Notes under the pieces: model-generated
Seen by the model: only the letters and a program-made list of their open reading frames with translations
Databases searched by the model: none
Told to the model about the DNA's origin: nothing
NCBI GenBank assembly: GCA_020853635.1
Contig: JADYYN010000251.1
Coordinates: forward strand, 1 to 44,433
Length of the DNA stretch: 44,433 nucleotides
Source of the DNA: Gemmatimonadaceae bacterium
Lineage (GTDB): Bacteria; Gemmatimonadota; Gemmatimonadetes; Gemmatimonadales; Gemmatimonadaceae
Reading direction: 5' to 3'
Translations under genes and position numbers: made by a program
Part shown: one piece after another, positions 24,796 to 32,820 of the stretch
How the letters are laid out: each line of letters opens with the position of its first letter
How positions within the stretch are numbered: the first letter of the stretch is position 1

Positions 24796-25998
24796 ATGCG
24801 TTCGGTACGTGTGCTGTTGTTCCTGTTCGTTGGCTGTGTGATCGCCGTCCCTGCTGGAGCCCAGCGCATGGGAGAGGTCGCTAAGCGGCCCAAGCTCCCC
24901 GCGGGCGCGGACTCCAACGACGCCTCCGCGTATCTCGCGCTGGGGCAACGTAGCATCGATGAGTCGGCGGAGACGGCCGCCGCGGCCTTCTACTGGGCTG
25001 GTCGACTCGATCCGTCCTCGCCCGACGCACTGTACGGTCGCCGCATGGCGTTGATCATGCGCCAGACCGCCCTGCTCAAGATGTACTATGAGGGCGGGCG
25101 TCGCGCGCGCGAGAACAAAGACCTCCGCATGCTGGACTCGATGTACTTCCGTGCGATCAAGATCGATCCGTTCCTGTTCGAGCGATACGGCCGCTCCGCG
25201 TTGCTCGCGTACGCGCGTCAAGGTGCCGGACTCAACTTCGGCTCGATGTCCCAGACCGAGATCAACGCCTGGTTCTCGGACGAAGTGAACTCCATGTCTC
25301 CGCTCGCCCGTGCCCGCATGTACGCGGCCCAGGGACGGTTCGAGCAGGCGGTCCTCGAGTACGACATCTCCAATGAGAAGCTCAAGTCGCCCTACATCCG
25401 CATGGAGAAGGCGACCGCGCTCGCGATCCAGTCGCTCAATAAGCCGGCGCTCGATGAGCTCAAGGTCGCGATCGAGGAGTTGCGCAAGGAGGACGCGGAC
25501 AAGAAGGAACAAGTCGTCTTCTACAATTCCAAGGCGTCGGTCGAACACCGCATCGGCATCCTCTACGATCGACTCGGGCAAGCCGACTCGGCGAAGGCGG
25601 CGTTCGGACGCGCCATGGCGGAGGACCTCGCGTTCTTCGCGGCGCACATCGAGCTCGGGAAGATGGCGCTCAAGGCCAAGGACAACGCGACCGCCGTGAG
25701 CGAACTCGGCCTCGCCGCCGAGCTGGCGACGGACGAGCCGTACGTGCAGTTCCTGTACGGCAGCACGCTCGTGGCGACCGGTGCCCACGCCGACGCGATC
25801 GCGCCGCTCAAGAAGGCGATCGAACTCGAACCGGTGTACGCCGCTCCGCATTTCGCACTGGGGCAGGCCCTCGAGAAGACCGGCGATGTCGCGGGCGCGA
25901 AGTCGGAGTACACGATGTTCCTCGCCATGGCACCACGTCGCGATCAGAATCGTGCGATCGCCACGCAGCGCCTCGGGGCACTCGGCGGTTCCGAATGA
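24796..25998 (+). CDS. Secreted tetratricopeptide-repeat protein, paralogue of the 16612 gene
   Basis: A 400-residue protein. ATG 24796 is chosen because GAGG lies 5 nt upstream and a signal peptide follows at once (RVLLFLFVGCVIAVPAGAQ); an open frame 22 codons longer exists. The first third has AAAFYWAGRLDPSSPDALYG. The middle has ARMYAAQGRFEQAVLEYD and LDELKVAIEELRKEDADKKEQ. The last third holds three regular TPRs (LGQADSAKAAFGRAM, AKDNATAVSELGLAAEL, GAHADAIAPLKKAIELEP) and a capping GDVAGAKSEY. It overlaps the S41 protease start as ATGA, so they are made together. It may act as an adaptor for the protease, as TPR lipoprotein NlpI does for Prc in E. coli; that is analogy only. Confidence 0.88.
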   Translation: MRSVRVLLFLFVGCVIAVPAGAQRMGEVAKRPKLPAGADSNDASAYLALGQRSIDESAETAAAAFYWAGRLDPSSPDALYGRRMALIMRQTALLKMYYEGGRRARENKDLRMLDSMYFRAIKIDPFLFERYGRSALLAYARQGAGLNFGSMSQTEINAWFSDEVNSMSPLARARMYAAQGRFEQAVLEYDISNEKLKSPYIRMEKATALAIQSLNKPALDELKVAIEELRKEDADKKEQVVFYNSKASVEHRIGILYDRLGQADSAKAAFGRAMAEDLAFFAAHIELGKMALKAKDNATAVSELGLAAELATDEPYVQFLYGSTLVATGAHADAIAPLKKAIELEPVYAAPHFALGQALEKTGDVAGAKSEYTMFLAMAPRRDQNRAIATQRLGALGGSE

Positions 25999-27608
25999 CG
26001 CGGTGGTGGCAGCGCGCACGCGCGGGACTCGCGCTGACTGTCGCCGGCGCGGCGCTCGTGATGCTCGCGCCCGTGTTGTGCGCCTCGTCCGCGGCGTCGG
26101 CGCAGGCAGCGCCGGTCACACGGCCACGCACACCGGCCGAGGATCTGCAGCTCTTCAGTCAGGTGTTCAATCAGATCCGCGTGAATCATCCGGACTCGCT
26201 CGACACCCATCGCCTGTTCATGGCCGCGATCCAGGCGATGGTGCAGTCCACTGACCCGCACTCGTATGTGATCCCGGCCGTGCGACTCTCGCCCGGGAAG
26301 GAAGCGGAGATGCGTGCGGGCAAGCTGCACCCGGTGCCGGTGGAGTTCTTCGTCACCGGGGGCGCGCCGGTCGTTTCGCGCGTCGCCGCAGGCACCCAAG
26401 CGAGTCGCCAGGACATCCTACCCGGCGACGAGCTCATGGAGATCGACGGCAAACCGGTCCGGGTAGAGAGCGCGACGGAACTCGAGATCCTCCTCGCCGG
26501 GCCCAAGGGCAGCACGGTGACGGTCACGTTGGAACGTCGGCGTTCGGATGGCTCGATGGCGACCATCACGCGCGCGATCAAGCGTGAACGCTTCGAGGAC
26601 GAGTCTGCCGTACCGGCGGCACTCATGCTCGACGGCACGACGGGCTATGTGCGCATCACGACGTTCGTCGGCCAACGGGTCGCCGAGGATCTGCGTGCGG
26701 CGATCGAGAAACTCGAGAAGGCGGGGATGCAGCGGCTCGTCATGGACCTGCGTGACAACGGCGGCGGTTCGGTCGCCGAGGCCGCGACGGTCGCGGGTGA
26801 GTTCCTGCCGGCAGGCACGGTGGTCTACACGTCCGAGGGACGGAAGGCCGCCGCGGTCGACACCGGCAAAGTGAAACGCTCCTTCTGGAAGAACGAGCGC
26901 AACTATCCCATCGTCGTGATGATCGATGATGGCACCGCCAGTGCCTCCGAGCTCGTCGCTGGCGCACTGCAGGACCATGACCGCGCCGTGATCGTGGGGC
27001 AACCGAGTTTCGGGAAGTCGCTCATGATGCAGGGATTCCCCCTCTCCGACGGCTCGGTGATCGTGCTGGTGGTCGGTCAGGTGCGCACGCCATGCGGCCG
27101 TGCGGTGCAACGGCAGTATCGTGATCTCACGAGCCGCGAGTACTATCGTGCGGCGCGCGCCGAGCGTGACACCATCGGTCGACCGACGTGCAAGTCGAAG
27201 TCCGGACGGACCCTGTACGGTGGCGGTGGCATCTATCCCGACGTCCGTACGCCGCGCAAAGCCGACCCGCCTCGCTGGATGGCGCGGGTGAACGAACTCG
27301 ACTTGCCGCTCAAGTGGGCGAACACCTACGTCGCTGATGCCGGTGCGGCACTCGGGACGCTGGACGCTTTCAGCAAGGCGCACACGCTCCCGAGTGACGC
27401 CCTCACCAGCTTCCGGACGGCGGCCAAGCAGGCAGGCGCCGAGATCCCCGAGGGCGCGGACGCTGATACGACGCTGCGAACGGTGCTGCTGGGGGTCGTC
27501 GCATACGTGAAGTGGGGAAACGCCGGCGTGTACCAGGTCGAGGCACGCACCGATCAAGCGATCGTCGACGCGATGACCTACTTCGGGAAGTTCAGCGGTA
27601 AACCGTGA
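25995..27608 (+). CDS. S41 family C-terminal processing peptidase with PDZ domain
   Basis: A 537-residue exported protein with a signal anchor (LALTVAGAALVMLAPVLC and AASAQA). An N-terminal helical part precedes a PDZ domain (GTQASRQDILPGDELMEIDGKPV, about 135-160). The peptidase core contains LVMDLRDNGGGSV, DDGTASASELVAGAL with the nucleophile Ser, and GQPSFGKSLMMQGF with the general-base Lys. The last 120 residues after YGGGGIYPDV are extra helices. S41 proteases cut exported or envelope proteins near their C-termini. It is co-translated with the TPR protein and followed by two hairpins. Confidence 0.93.
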   Translation: MTRWWQRARAGLALTVAGAALVMLAPVLCASSAASAQAAPVTRPRTPAEDLQLFSQVFNQIRVNHPDSLDTHRLFMAAIQAMVQSTDPHSYVIPAVRLSPGKEAEMRAGKLHPVPVEFFVTGGAPVVSRVAAGTQASRQDILPGDELMEIDGKPVRVESATELEILLAGPKGSTVTVTLERRRSDGSMATITRAIKRERFEDESAVPAALMLDGTTGYVRITTFVGQRVAEDLRAAIEKLEKAGMQRLVMDLRDNGGGSVAEAATVAGEFLPAGTVVYTSEGRKAAAVDTGKVKRSFWKNERNYPIVVMIDDGTASASELVAGALQDHDRAVIVGQPSFGKSLMMQGFPLSDGSVIVLVVGQVRTPCGRAVQRQYRDLTSREYYRAARAERDTIGRPTCKSKSGRTLYGGGGIYPDVRTPRKADPPRWMARVNELDLPLKWANTYVADAGAALGTLDAFSKAHTLPSDALTSFRTAAKQAGAEIPEGADADTTLRTVLLGVVAYVKWGNAGVYQVEARTDQAIVDAMTYFGKFSGKP

Positions 27609-27614
27609 GCACGG

Positions 27615-27644
27615 CGATCCAGGCCTCTCCGATGGCTTGGATCG
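27615..27644 (+). terminator. Stem-loop 1 after the S41 protease gene
   Basis: An 11-bp stem, CGATCCAGGCC (27615-27625) with GGCTTGGATCG (27634-27644), contains one G.U pair and an 8-nt loop. It begins 7 nt after the stop codon. There is no U-run, so it may be a 3' RNA-stabilising hairpin or a factor-dependent or attenuating signal rather than a classic terminator. Confidence 0.6.
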
Positions 27645-27648
27645 CTGG

Positions 27649-27669
27649 CACCCGGGCAGCTCCCGGGTG
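27649..27669 (+). terminator. Stem-loop 2 before the unknown exported protein gene
   Basis: A perfect 8-bp GC-rich stem, CACCCGGG (27649-27656) with CCCGGGTG (27662-27669), has a 5-nt loop and lies 4 nt after stem-loop 1. No U-run follows. Together the two hairpins fill half of the 106-bp gap and could reduce transcription into the next gene. Confidence 0.55.
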
Positions 27670-27714
27670 TACTGTTGGGACTGCTGGATGGTCCCCACCC
27701 ACCGCCCGCTGCTG

Positions 27715-29310
27715 ATGCGTCTGTTCCCGTCACTCCTCGCCGTGCTAGCGTGCGCGGCTGTTGCTCCGCTGGGTGACGTGGCGGCGCAGTCCTCGCCCAC
27801 GCGTCCACCGCTGCGCCCGGACTCCACGCTGTCGCCGGGGCCGAGCGGTGCCGGATTCGCCGAGTGGCGGTCTATGATCGCTGCACGCGGGCGCACGGGC
27901 GCCTCGTTCCTGGTCGAGGCGGATCGGTATCAGGTGCACGTCATGACCCCGATGGCGATCGACGCGCTCGCGCAGGACTCGCTCACGGTCAAGGCGACCA
28001 GAGGCTGTCAGCGCGCGCTCTCGCTTTCCGATGAGCAGGTGGAGTTCACGCGCCGCATCGATCCGTGGGTGGAGTTCGACAGCGCGTCCTACGCGCGACC
28101 GTTGGTCGTGCTCGCGGTGTTCCCCAAGGAGCGGCGTCGATTCGACTGCCACTCCGGCGAACTGCCGCGGTTCGCCGCCATGTCGCGTGGTGCGCTGTAC
28201 GGACTGTTCGATGATCCGGAGCCGCGTACGGCGGTCGCGCGGGTGGAGGTTCGGCGCGACGGGCTGGAGGAGTTCACCCCGCTGACCGGGCGCGCGAAAG
28301 TCACCAAGCTCACGCGCACCACCTTCGTCGAGGACGGCAGCGAGCACGTGCGCGTGTACGTCGACGTACAGGCGTTCTCGCCCGACGCCGAGGGCAAGGT
28401 GCCGAGTCTCGAGCTGCATGTGTTCAACGGCGTCGACCCCGAGCCCGATATCCTTCCGATGCCCGATCGGCTCATCCGCGCTGTGTGGCAGCAGATGCTC
28501 CCGTGGCAGGCACGACAGCTCGACGTCGGCGACACGCGCATCACACCGCCGCCGCTGCACTTCGCGACGCCCAAGGACTCGGCGCTCCGCGTCGCACATG
28601 AGGCGTTCGAGCGCGGCGCACTTGGCACGGCGGCCTCAGAGGTGATGATGCGGCTGATGTTCCGTCCGCGACCGGATCAAGCGGACATCCGGAACAGCAT
28701 GCTCGAGGCGGCCACGGCCTTCACGCTGCGTGATCGTCCGGCAGAAGCGCTGTCGCTGGTCACGGACGTGATGGAAGTGTATCCCTGCCTCACGTTCGCC
28801 CCTGAGGCACCGACGCAGTTGAAGGAAATGGCGGAGGCGACGAGGAAGCCGGCGCGCTGTACGTCGATCCCGCTCCCGATCGTCGCGCTCCGGTCGATCG
28901 TACCAGGCTGGGGACAGGCGACGGGGCCGGTGCGCCGCAACATGGCGCTGGGCGTGCTCGCGGGTACTGTCGCGTCGTACGGGCTCGCGGAGTTCTTCCG
29001 CTCGCGGGCCCGAGCGGACTACGAGCGGTATGCGAGCTACACCGGCGGCACGACCACACCAGAGCCGGTCGAGTCGATGTACCGGAAGGCGCAGACGGGA
29101 CGCAACCTCGGCAATGCGTTCACCGTGGCAGCGGTGACGGTGTGGGTCGGCGGCGGAGTGGAAGCACTCTGGAGCGAGTACCAACACAAGCGGCGACTCG
29201 CGGAGGTGCGTGAGGTCGGACGCACGCGAGGGTCGTCGGCACGTGGAGCACTCGCGCTCTCGCCTCTTGTTTCTGTGGGTCGCGTCGGCCTCCAATTGAG
29301 GTTCCAGTGA
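27715..29310 (+). CDS. Exported protein of unknown function
   Basis: A 531-residue protein from ATG 27715, which places the signal peptide (RLFPSLLAVLACAAVAPLGDVAAQ) at the start; an open frame 26 codons longer carries no sensible N-terminus. After a Pro/Ser-rich stretch there is a beta-rich part (about 60-290) with VEADRYQVHVMTP and VVLAVFPKE, then helices (APEALSLVTDVMEVYP region). Last comes a C-terminal part with SIVPGWGQATGP and two hydrophobic helices (MALGVLAGTVASYGLAEFF and AFTVAAVTVWVGGGVEALW), reminiscent of DUF5683-type PG-GQ segments. Four Cys are spread over the exported part. I do not recognise a characterised family. A GTGA overlap couples it to the lipoprotein that follows. 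Confidence 0.78.
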   Translation: MRLFPSLLAVLACAAVAPLGDVAAQSSPTRPPLRPDSTLSPGPSGAGFAEWRSMIAARGRTGASFLVEADRYQVHVMTPMAIDALAQDSLTVKATRGCQRALSLSDEQVEFTRRIDPWVEFDSASYARPLVVLAVFPKERRRFDCHSGELPRFAAMSRGALYGLFDDPEPRTAVARVEVRRDGLEEFTPLTGRAKVTKLTRTTFVEDGSEHVRVYVDVQAFSPDAEGKVPSLELHVFNGVDPEPDILPMPDRLIRAVWQQMLPWQARQLDVGDTRITPPPLHFATPKDSALRVAHEAFERGALGTAASEVMMRLMFRPRPDQADIRNSMLEAATAFTLRDRPAEALSLVTDVMEVYPCLTFAPEAPTQLKEMAEATRKPARCTSIPLPIVALRSIVPGWGQATGPVRRNMALGVLAGTVASYGLAEFFRSRARADYERYASYTGGTTTPEPVESMYRKAQTGRNLGNAFTVAAVTVWVGGGVEALWSEYQHKRRLAEVREVGRTRGSSARGALALSPLVSVGRVGLQLRFQ

Positions 29311-30011
29311 AGACGAGCCGAGCGCGGTGCCTCGCAACGATGGTGGTGTCCGTCGTTCTCTCGTCGTGCGTCATCGAAGAGCCGTTCGCCCGCGACAACC
29401 CATGGGACACGGGAAGCGATGTCGTACTCGAGCTCACGGGCCCGGATTCGGTGCACTCGGTCGGCGCGCTGATCGACGTGGTGCTGAGTTCATCGAAGCC
29501 GATTCCACCCGAAGGCGTCATCGTGTGGAAATCGAACGAGACCGGCGAGGCGGGTCCACCGCCCGAGACGCAGGTGTTCACGGCGGGGCCCGCCCGCTTT
29601 GTAGTCCGTCAGGCGACCGCGCAGTACTCGCAGATCGCGGTGTCCGCATTCCTCGACCAGCGGATCGTGGCGTGGCAGGTGTGGGTGGGCCAACGGACCG
29701 AGAGCCTCGACCTCTTCTGCGGCTCCCGTTTGGCGCCGATCGCGTGTGATGCCACGTCGATGGCACCGGGTTCGTCGCGGATCATCAGCTCCTTGGCGCT
29801 CGATGGCAACACGAATCCGGTCGGGCGGATGGAGTTCGCGATGGCTCGCGGTACGGTCGTCTCGCGCGACCCGTCTGTCGTCAGCACCGCGCTGACGCAG
29901 CCGAACGCTGCTGGCACGGTGACCGTTCAGGCGGTCGGCGCGGGATCGACCTGGGTGGTGATGCGGATCGAGAATGGCATCGACTCCGTCCGCGTCGTCG
30001 TCGCGCCCTGA
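29307..30011 (+). CDS. Putative lipoprotein with C-terminal Big-like beta domain
   Basis: A 234-residue protein starting at GTG 29307, which overlaps the previous stop as GTGA. The signal ends with a lipobox (VVLSSC at residues 16-21). The mature part begins EEPFARDNPWD, then beta strands resembling two Ig-like units: LELTGPDSVHSVGALIDVVL and, at the end, VVSRDPSVVSTALTQPNAAG with VTVQAVGAGSTWVV, which resembles bacterial Ig-like group 2 repeats. Two Cys (LFCGSRLAPIAC) may pair. The function is unknown; as the last gene of the unit it probably partners the exported protein upstream. Confidence 0.75.
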   Translation: MKTSRARCLATMVVSVVLSSCVIEEPFARDNPWDTGSDVVLELTGPDSVHSVGALIDVVLSSSKPIPPEGVIVWKSNETGEAGPPPETQVFTAGPARFVVRQATAQYSQIAVSAFLDQRIVAWQVWVGQRTESLDLFCGSRLAPIACDATSMAPGSSRIISSLALDGNTNPVGRMEFAMARGTVVSRDPSVVSTALTQPNAAGTVTVQAVGAGSTWVVMRIENGIDSVRVVVAP

Positions 30012-31154
30012 TTACGGCCGCAACATCACGAGCTCGGCGTAGTTCGCCACGCGCCCCATCTTGATGGCCTGCAGCATCGGCTCGATGCGCATGGTGATCT
30101 GCGCCATGCGCGAGCGCGGATTGCGCATGGGGATCCACCCGCGGTTGGACGCCGACCGCACGAACGTGCTCAGGCTGTCGGTCGGGAAGCTGCCAAGATT
30201 CTCGTAGAACGCCACGGCCACGGTCGGCGACTGAAACAGATACTGCTCGACGTTCGACGCGTAGAACATCCCCACAGTCGCGTCGTGCGCGCGCAGCCAC
30301 TTCGCCACACCGCGCAGCGCTGAGGGCCCGCCGAAGTCGCCCACGACCGGGATGATCAAGTTGCGCTCCTGCATGTCCTTGAGCATCCGGTACGACGCCT
30401 CGGAGGCGAGATATCCGCGCGGGACACTCTTCTCGTCGGTCTCGACCATCACTTCGGCCATCGTCGGCATCCAACTGCCGAAGCCGCGGTTGCCGCCCAT
30501 CTGCCCGAACGAGTACGTGATGCCCACGCCGGCCTGTCCGAACGCCGAGAGCACATAGCGCATCGACTCGAGGTCGTCCGGGTTGAGCGCGAAGCCGTTC
30601 ACGTCGACGAGATGCCGGGAGACCGCGTCGAAGGTGCGATGGAACATCACGGTGTCGGCCCGGACCACGGTGAAGGCGTCCATGAGTTGCTCCACGCTGC
30701 TCGTGCTGTCGAGGCCGGAGGGACGCGGACGCGAGAGCAGGCGCGAGAGGAACTCCGCGCGGTCGTTCGACGTCTCCATGAGCGCCTTGAAGATCAGGTG
30801 CTGCACGAGGTTCTGGCGGCGGATGTCGACGATGAACGCGATGCCCGGCTTGAGTGCGGCGATGTACGTGAAGTTCTGCTCCGGCCCCACGCCCACGTAC
30901 GCGCGGCCCGGTGCAACGTCGCGCTCGAGCTCGCTGATCACGTACTGCAGCTCGCCCTCGTTGGAGATGAAGTTGTCGGAGCGGAAATAGCCGCCAGGCT
31001 CGGAGAGTTCGGTCACGGTGCGCCAGAAGGTGCTGTCGTCGAGCCGCGTGGGCAGCGATTCACGCGCGGCCGCTCCGCTCGACGTGGCGCCCGTCGCGAC
31101 GACGGCGAGCGCGAACGAGGCCAACACCAAGCGGGTCCGCGTGCGGTTCGTCAT
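30012..31154 (-). CDS. Conserved exported protein of unknown function, last gene of the molybdenum hydroxylase operon
   Basis: A 380-residue protein from ATG 31154, which overlaps the MocA stop as ATGA. A signal peptide is present (LVLASFALAVVATGATSSGAAA). The conserved core reads GGYFRSDNFISNE, YVGVGPEQNFTYIAALKP, AFIVDIRRQNLVQHL and later PVVGDFGGPSALRGV with ASNVEQYLF. I associate this pattern with an uncharacterised family also present in Leptospira (LIC_10091 type), but that recollection is uncertain. The core has a Rossmann-like look, yet the protein appears exported. Its TAA stop directly abuts the convergent lipoprotein stop. A link to the Mo enzyme is inferred from operon position only. 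Confidence 0.75.
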   Translation of the reverse strand: MTNRTRTRLVLASFALAVVATGATSSGAAARESLPTRLDDSTFWRTVTELSEPGGYFRSDNFISNEGELQYVISELERDVAPGRAYVGVGPEQNFTYIAALKPGIAFIVDIRRQNLVQHLIFKALMETSNDRAEFLSRLLSRPRPSGLDSTSSVEQLMDAFTVVRADTVMFHRTFDAVSRHLVDVNGFALNPDDLESMRYVLSAFGQAGVGITYSFGQMGGNRGFGSWMPTMAEVMVETDEKSVPRGYLASEASYRMLKDMQERNLIIPVVGDFGGPSALRGVAKWLRAHDATVGMFYASNVEQYLFQSPTVAVAFYENLGSFPTDSLSTFVRSASNRGWIPMRNPRSRMAQITMRIEPMLQAIKMGRVANYAELVMLRP

Positions 31155-31762
31155 CGTGTCAGCTCCTCGTAGTCGGCGGGTGTGTCGATGTCGTGCAGCC
31201 GTTCGACAGGCCAGTCGTGCATGGCCGCTTCGGTCTGGTGCGCCTTCACCACGGCTTTGCCGCAGCCTTCGCCGGTCCATGCGAGCAACTCGGGCCACAG
31301 CGCCCGACGGAACAACAACGGCGGTGCCAGCACCTCGCCGTAGCGCGATACCTCGAGTGGCGCGCTGCCCGTCACCGATGACGCGATGAGCGCACGGAGC
31401 ATGTCCTCGGTCACGTGCACCATGTCACCGAGCATCACGATCGTGGCATCGACCTTCGGCCCGAGGGCGCGGAGCCCCGCGTGCAGCGAGGTGCTGGTGG
31501 GGCCGGTGGGGTCGGGGCTCGTCGCGAAGGTGCAGTCGAGATCGGCGAGTGCGGCGCGGGCCTGTTCGGCTTCGTGGCCCACGACGACGACCACCGGAAA
31601 GCAGTCCGCGGCGAGCGCTCGGCGCACCGCGCGACGCAGCATGGGTTCGCCATCGACCGCGAGCAACATCTTGTTGCGGCCCATCCGACTCGACGCGCCC
31701 GCGGCGAGCACGATCGCGGCGACATGCGTCGTCGGGCCGGTGCTCGTGCGTGCGTCCGACAT
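31151..31762 (-). CDS. mocA: MocA-like molybdenum cofactor cytidylyltransferase
   Basis: A 203-residue nucleotidyltransferase. AAIVLAAGASSRMGRNKMLL (about residues 14-33) is the nucleotide-binding signature, VVVVGHEAEQ and SLHAGLRALG follow, VMLGDMVHV holds the metal-binding Asp, and HDIDTPADYEEL is the C-terminal MobA/MocA mark. MocA transfers CMP to molybdopterin to make MCD, the cofactor form used by xanthine-oxidase-family enzymes. That fits the IorB-type Mo subunit made from the same operon. It starts 1 nt after the XdhC stop and overlaps the next gene by ATGA. Confidence 0.88.
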   Translation of the reverse strand: MSDARTSTGPTTHVAAIVLAAGASSRMGRNKMLLAVDGEPMLRRAVRRALAADCFPVVVVVGHEAEQARAALADLDCTFATSPDPTGPTSTSLHAGLRALGPKVDATIVMLGDMVHVTEDMLRALIASSVTGSAPLEVSRYGEVLAPPLLFRRALWPELLAWTGEGCGKAVVKAHQTEAAMHDWPVERLHDIDTPADYEELTR

Positions 31763-31763
31763 C

Positions 31764-32816
31764 TCAGTCGGCGCTCAGATGGATCGGCGCGCGGCGCTCG
31801 CGGAGCGACTGCGGACGCCGCCCGCTGCGCACGGCCAGGAGTTCGGCGACCACGGCGAGTGCAACCTGTTCCGCGCCATCGGTGCCGATGTCGAGACCAA
31901 CCGGGCCATAGATCCGCGCGTCGTCCACCGGACATTCTGATCGCAGCACGGAGAGGATGCGCTCGGTGCGCTGCCGTGGCCCGAGCACGCCGAGGTAGCG
32001 CACCGGGCTCTGGAGCAACGCGCGGAGATAGTCGGTGTCGTCGGCGAAGTGATGCGTCATGGTGACGGCGAAGTCATTCGGCTCGAGCACCACGCGCTCG
32101 CCGAGTCGGGCGGCGTCGGTCTCGACGATCTGCACTCCGGCGGGGAATCGGGTGGCCTCCAAGAGTCCCGGACGCCGATCGGCGACCACCACCCGGAATC
32201 CAACGTCATGCGCGATGCGCACCAGATGCCGCGCATCGTCGCCGCCGCTTACTACCAGCAGTCGCGGCGGAGGCGTGAGCACGTCGATGAACGTCTCCAC
32301 GCCATCGATCGCCTCGAGCCGCGAGTCGCCGACAGCGATGAACGCGGCGGCCGCTGCACCAGTGAGGCAGCGCCGCGCGCCGGTCTCGAGTGCCGTGAGC
32401 ACGACGAACGGGATCTGCGCCTGCATCGCCTCACGCTCCGCGGTCCACGCGTCCCGGACCGGTGCGACGAGGATGTCGACCTCTCCTTCGCAGCCCACAC
32501 CGAGGTCCCAGGCGGCGATCTCATCGGCGCTTCCGCAGTACGAGCGTCGCTCGGCGACACCGGTGCGGATGACGCGCAGCGCGACCTCGCGGACGTCTTC
32601 TTCGAGGCAGCCACCGCTCACGTTGCCGGTATGTGATGCGTCGGCGGTGACGAGAAGCTTGGCGCCCTCGTGACGGTACGCGGAGCCGCGCACGCGCACC
32701 ACGGTCGCGAGTGCGGCGCCGAACGGCGCGGTGGTACCTGCGGCGGGCGACGACGGTGCGGCTGCTGCCGCACCGATCGCCTCGAGCACCTGCCGCGTTT
32801 CAAGCCACTGCTTCAC
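31764..32816 (-). CDS. XdhC/CoxI family molybdenum enzyme maturation factor
   Basis: A 350-residue protein with both XdhC domains. The N-terminal CoxI part has VVRVRGSAYRHEGAKLLV and GNVSGGCLEEDV. The C-terminal Rossmann part has LLVVSGGDDARHLVRIAHDVGFRVVVADRRP, TMTHHFADDTDYLRALL and YLGVLGPRQRTE. XdhC proteins bind Mo cofactor, promote its sulfuration and deliver it to xanthine-dehydrogenase-type apoenzymes. The gene lies 4 nt after the large-subunit stop and 1 nt before mocA, giving a neat maturation pair. Confidence 0.93.
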   Translation of the reverse strand: MKQWLETRQVLEAIGAAAAAPSSPAAGTTAPFGAALATVVRVRGSAYRHEGAKLLVTADASHTGNVSGGCLEEDVREVALRVIRTGVAERRSYCGSADEIAAWDLGVGCEGEVDILVAPVRDAWTAEREAMQAQIPFVVLTALETGARRCLTGAAAAAFIAVGDSRLEAIDGVETFIDVLTPPPRLLVVSGGDDARHLVRIAHDVGFRVVVADRRPGLLEATRFPAGVQIVETDAARLGERVVLEPNDFAVTMTHHFADDTDYLRALLQSPVRYLGVLGPRQRTERILSVLRSECPVDDARIYGPVGLDIGTDGAEQVALAVVAELLAVRSGRRPQSLRERRAPIHLSAD

Positions 32817-32820
32817 CGAC

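Noticed and set aside
24592..27896. Long minus-strand open frames (475 and 492 codons) over the TPR and S41 genes
   Set aside because: Both are shadows: no recognisable domain, and the plus-strand genes are well supported.
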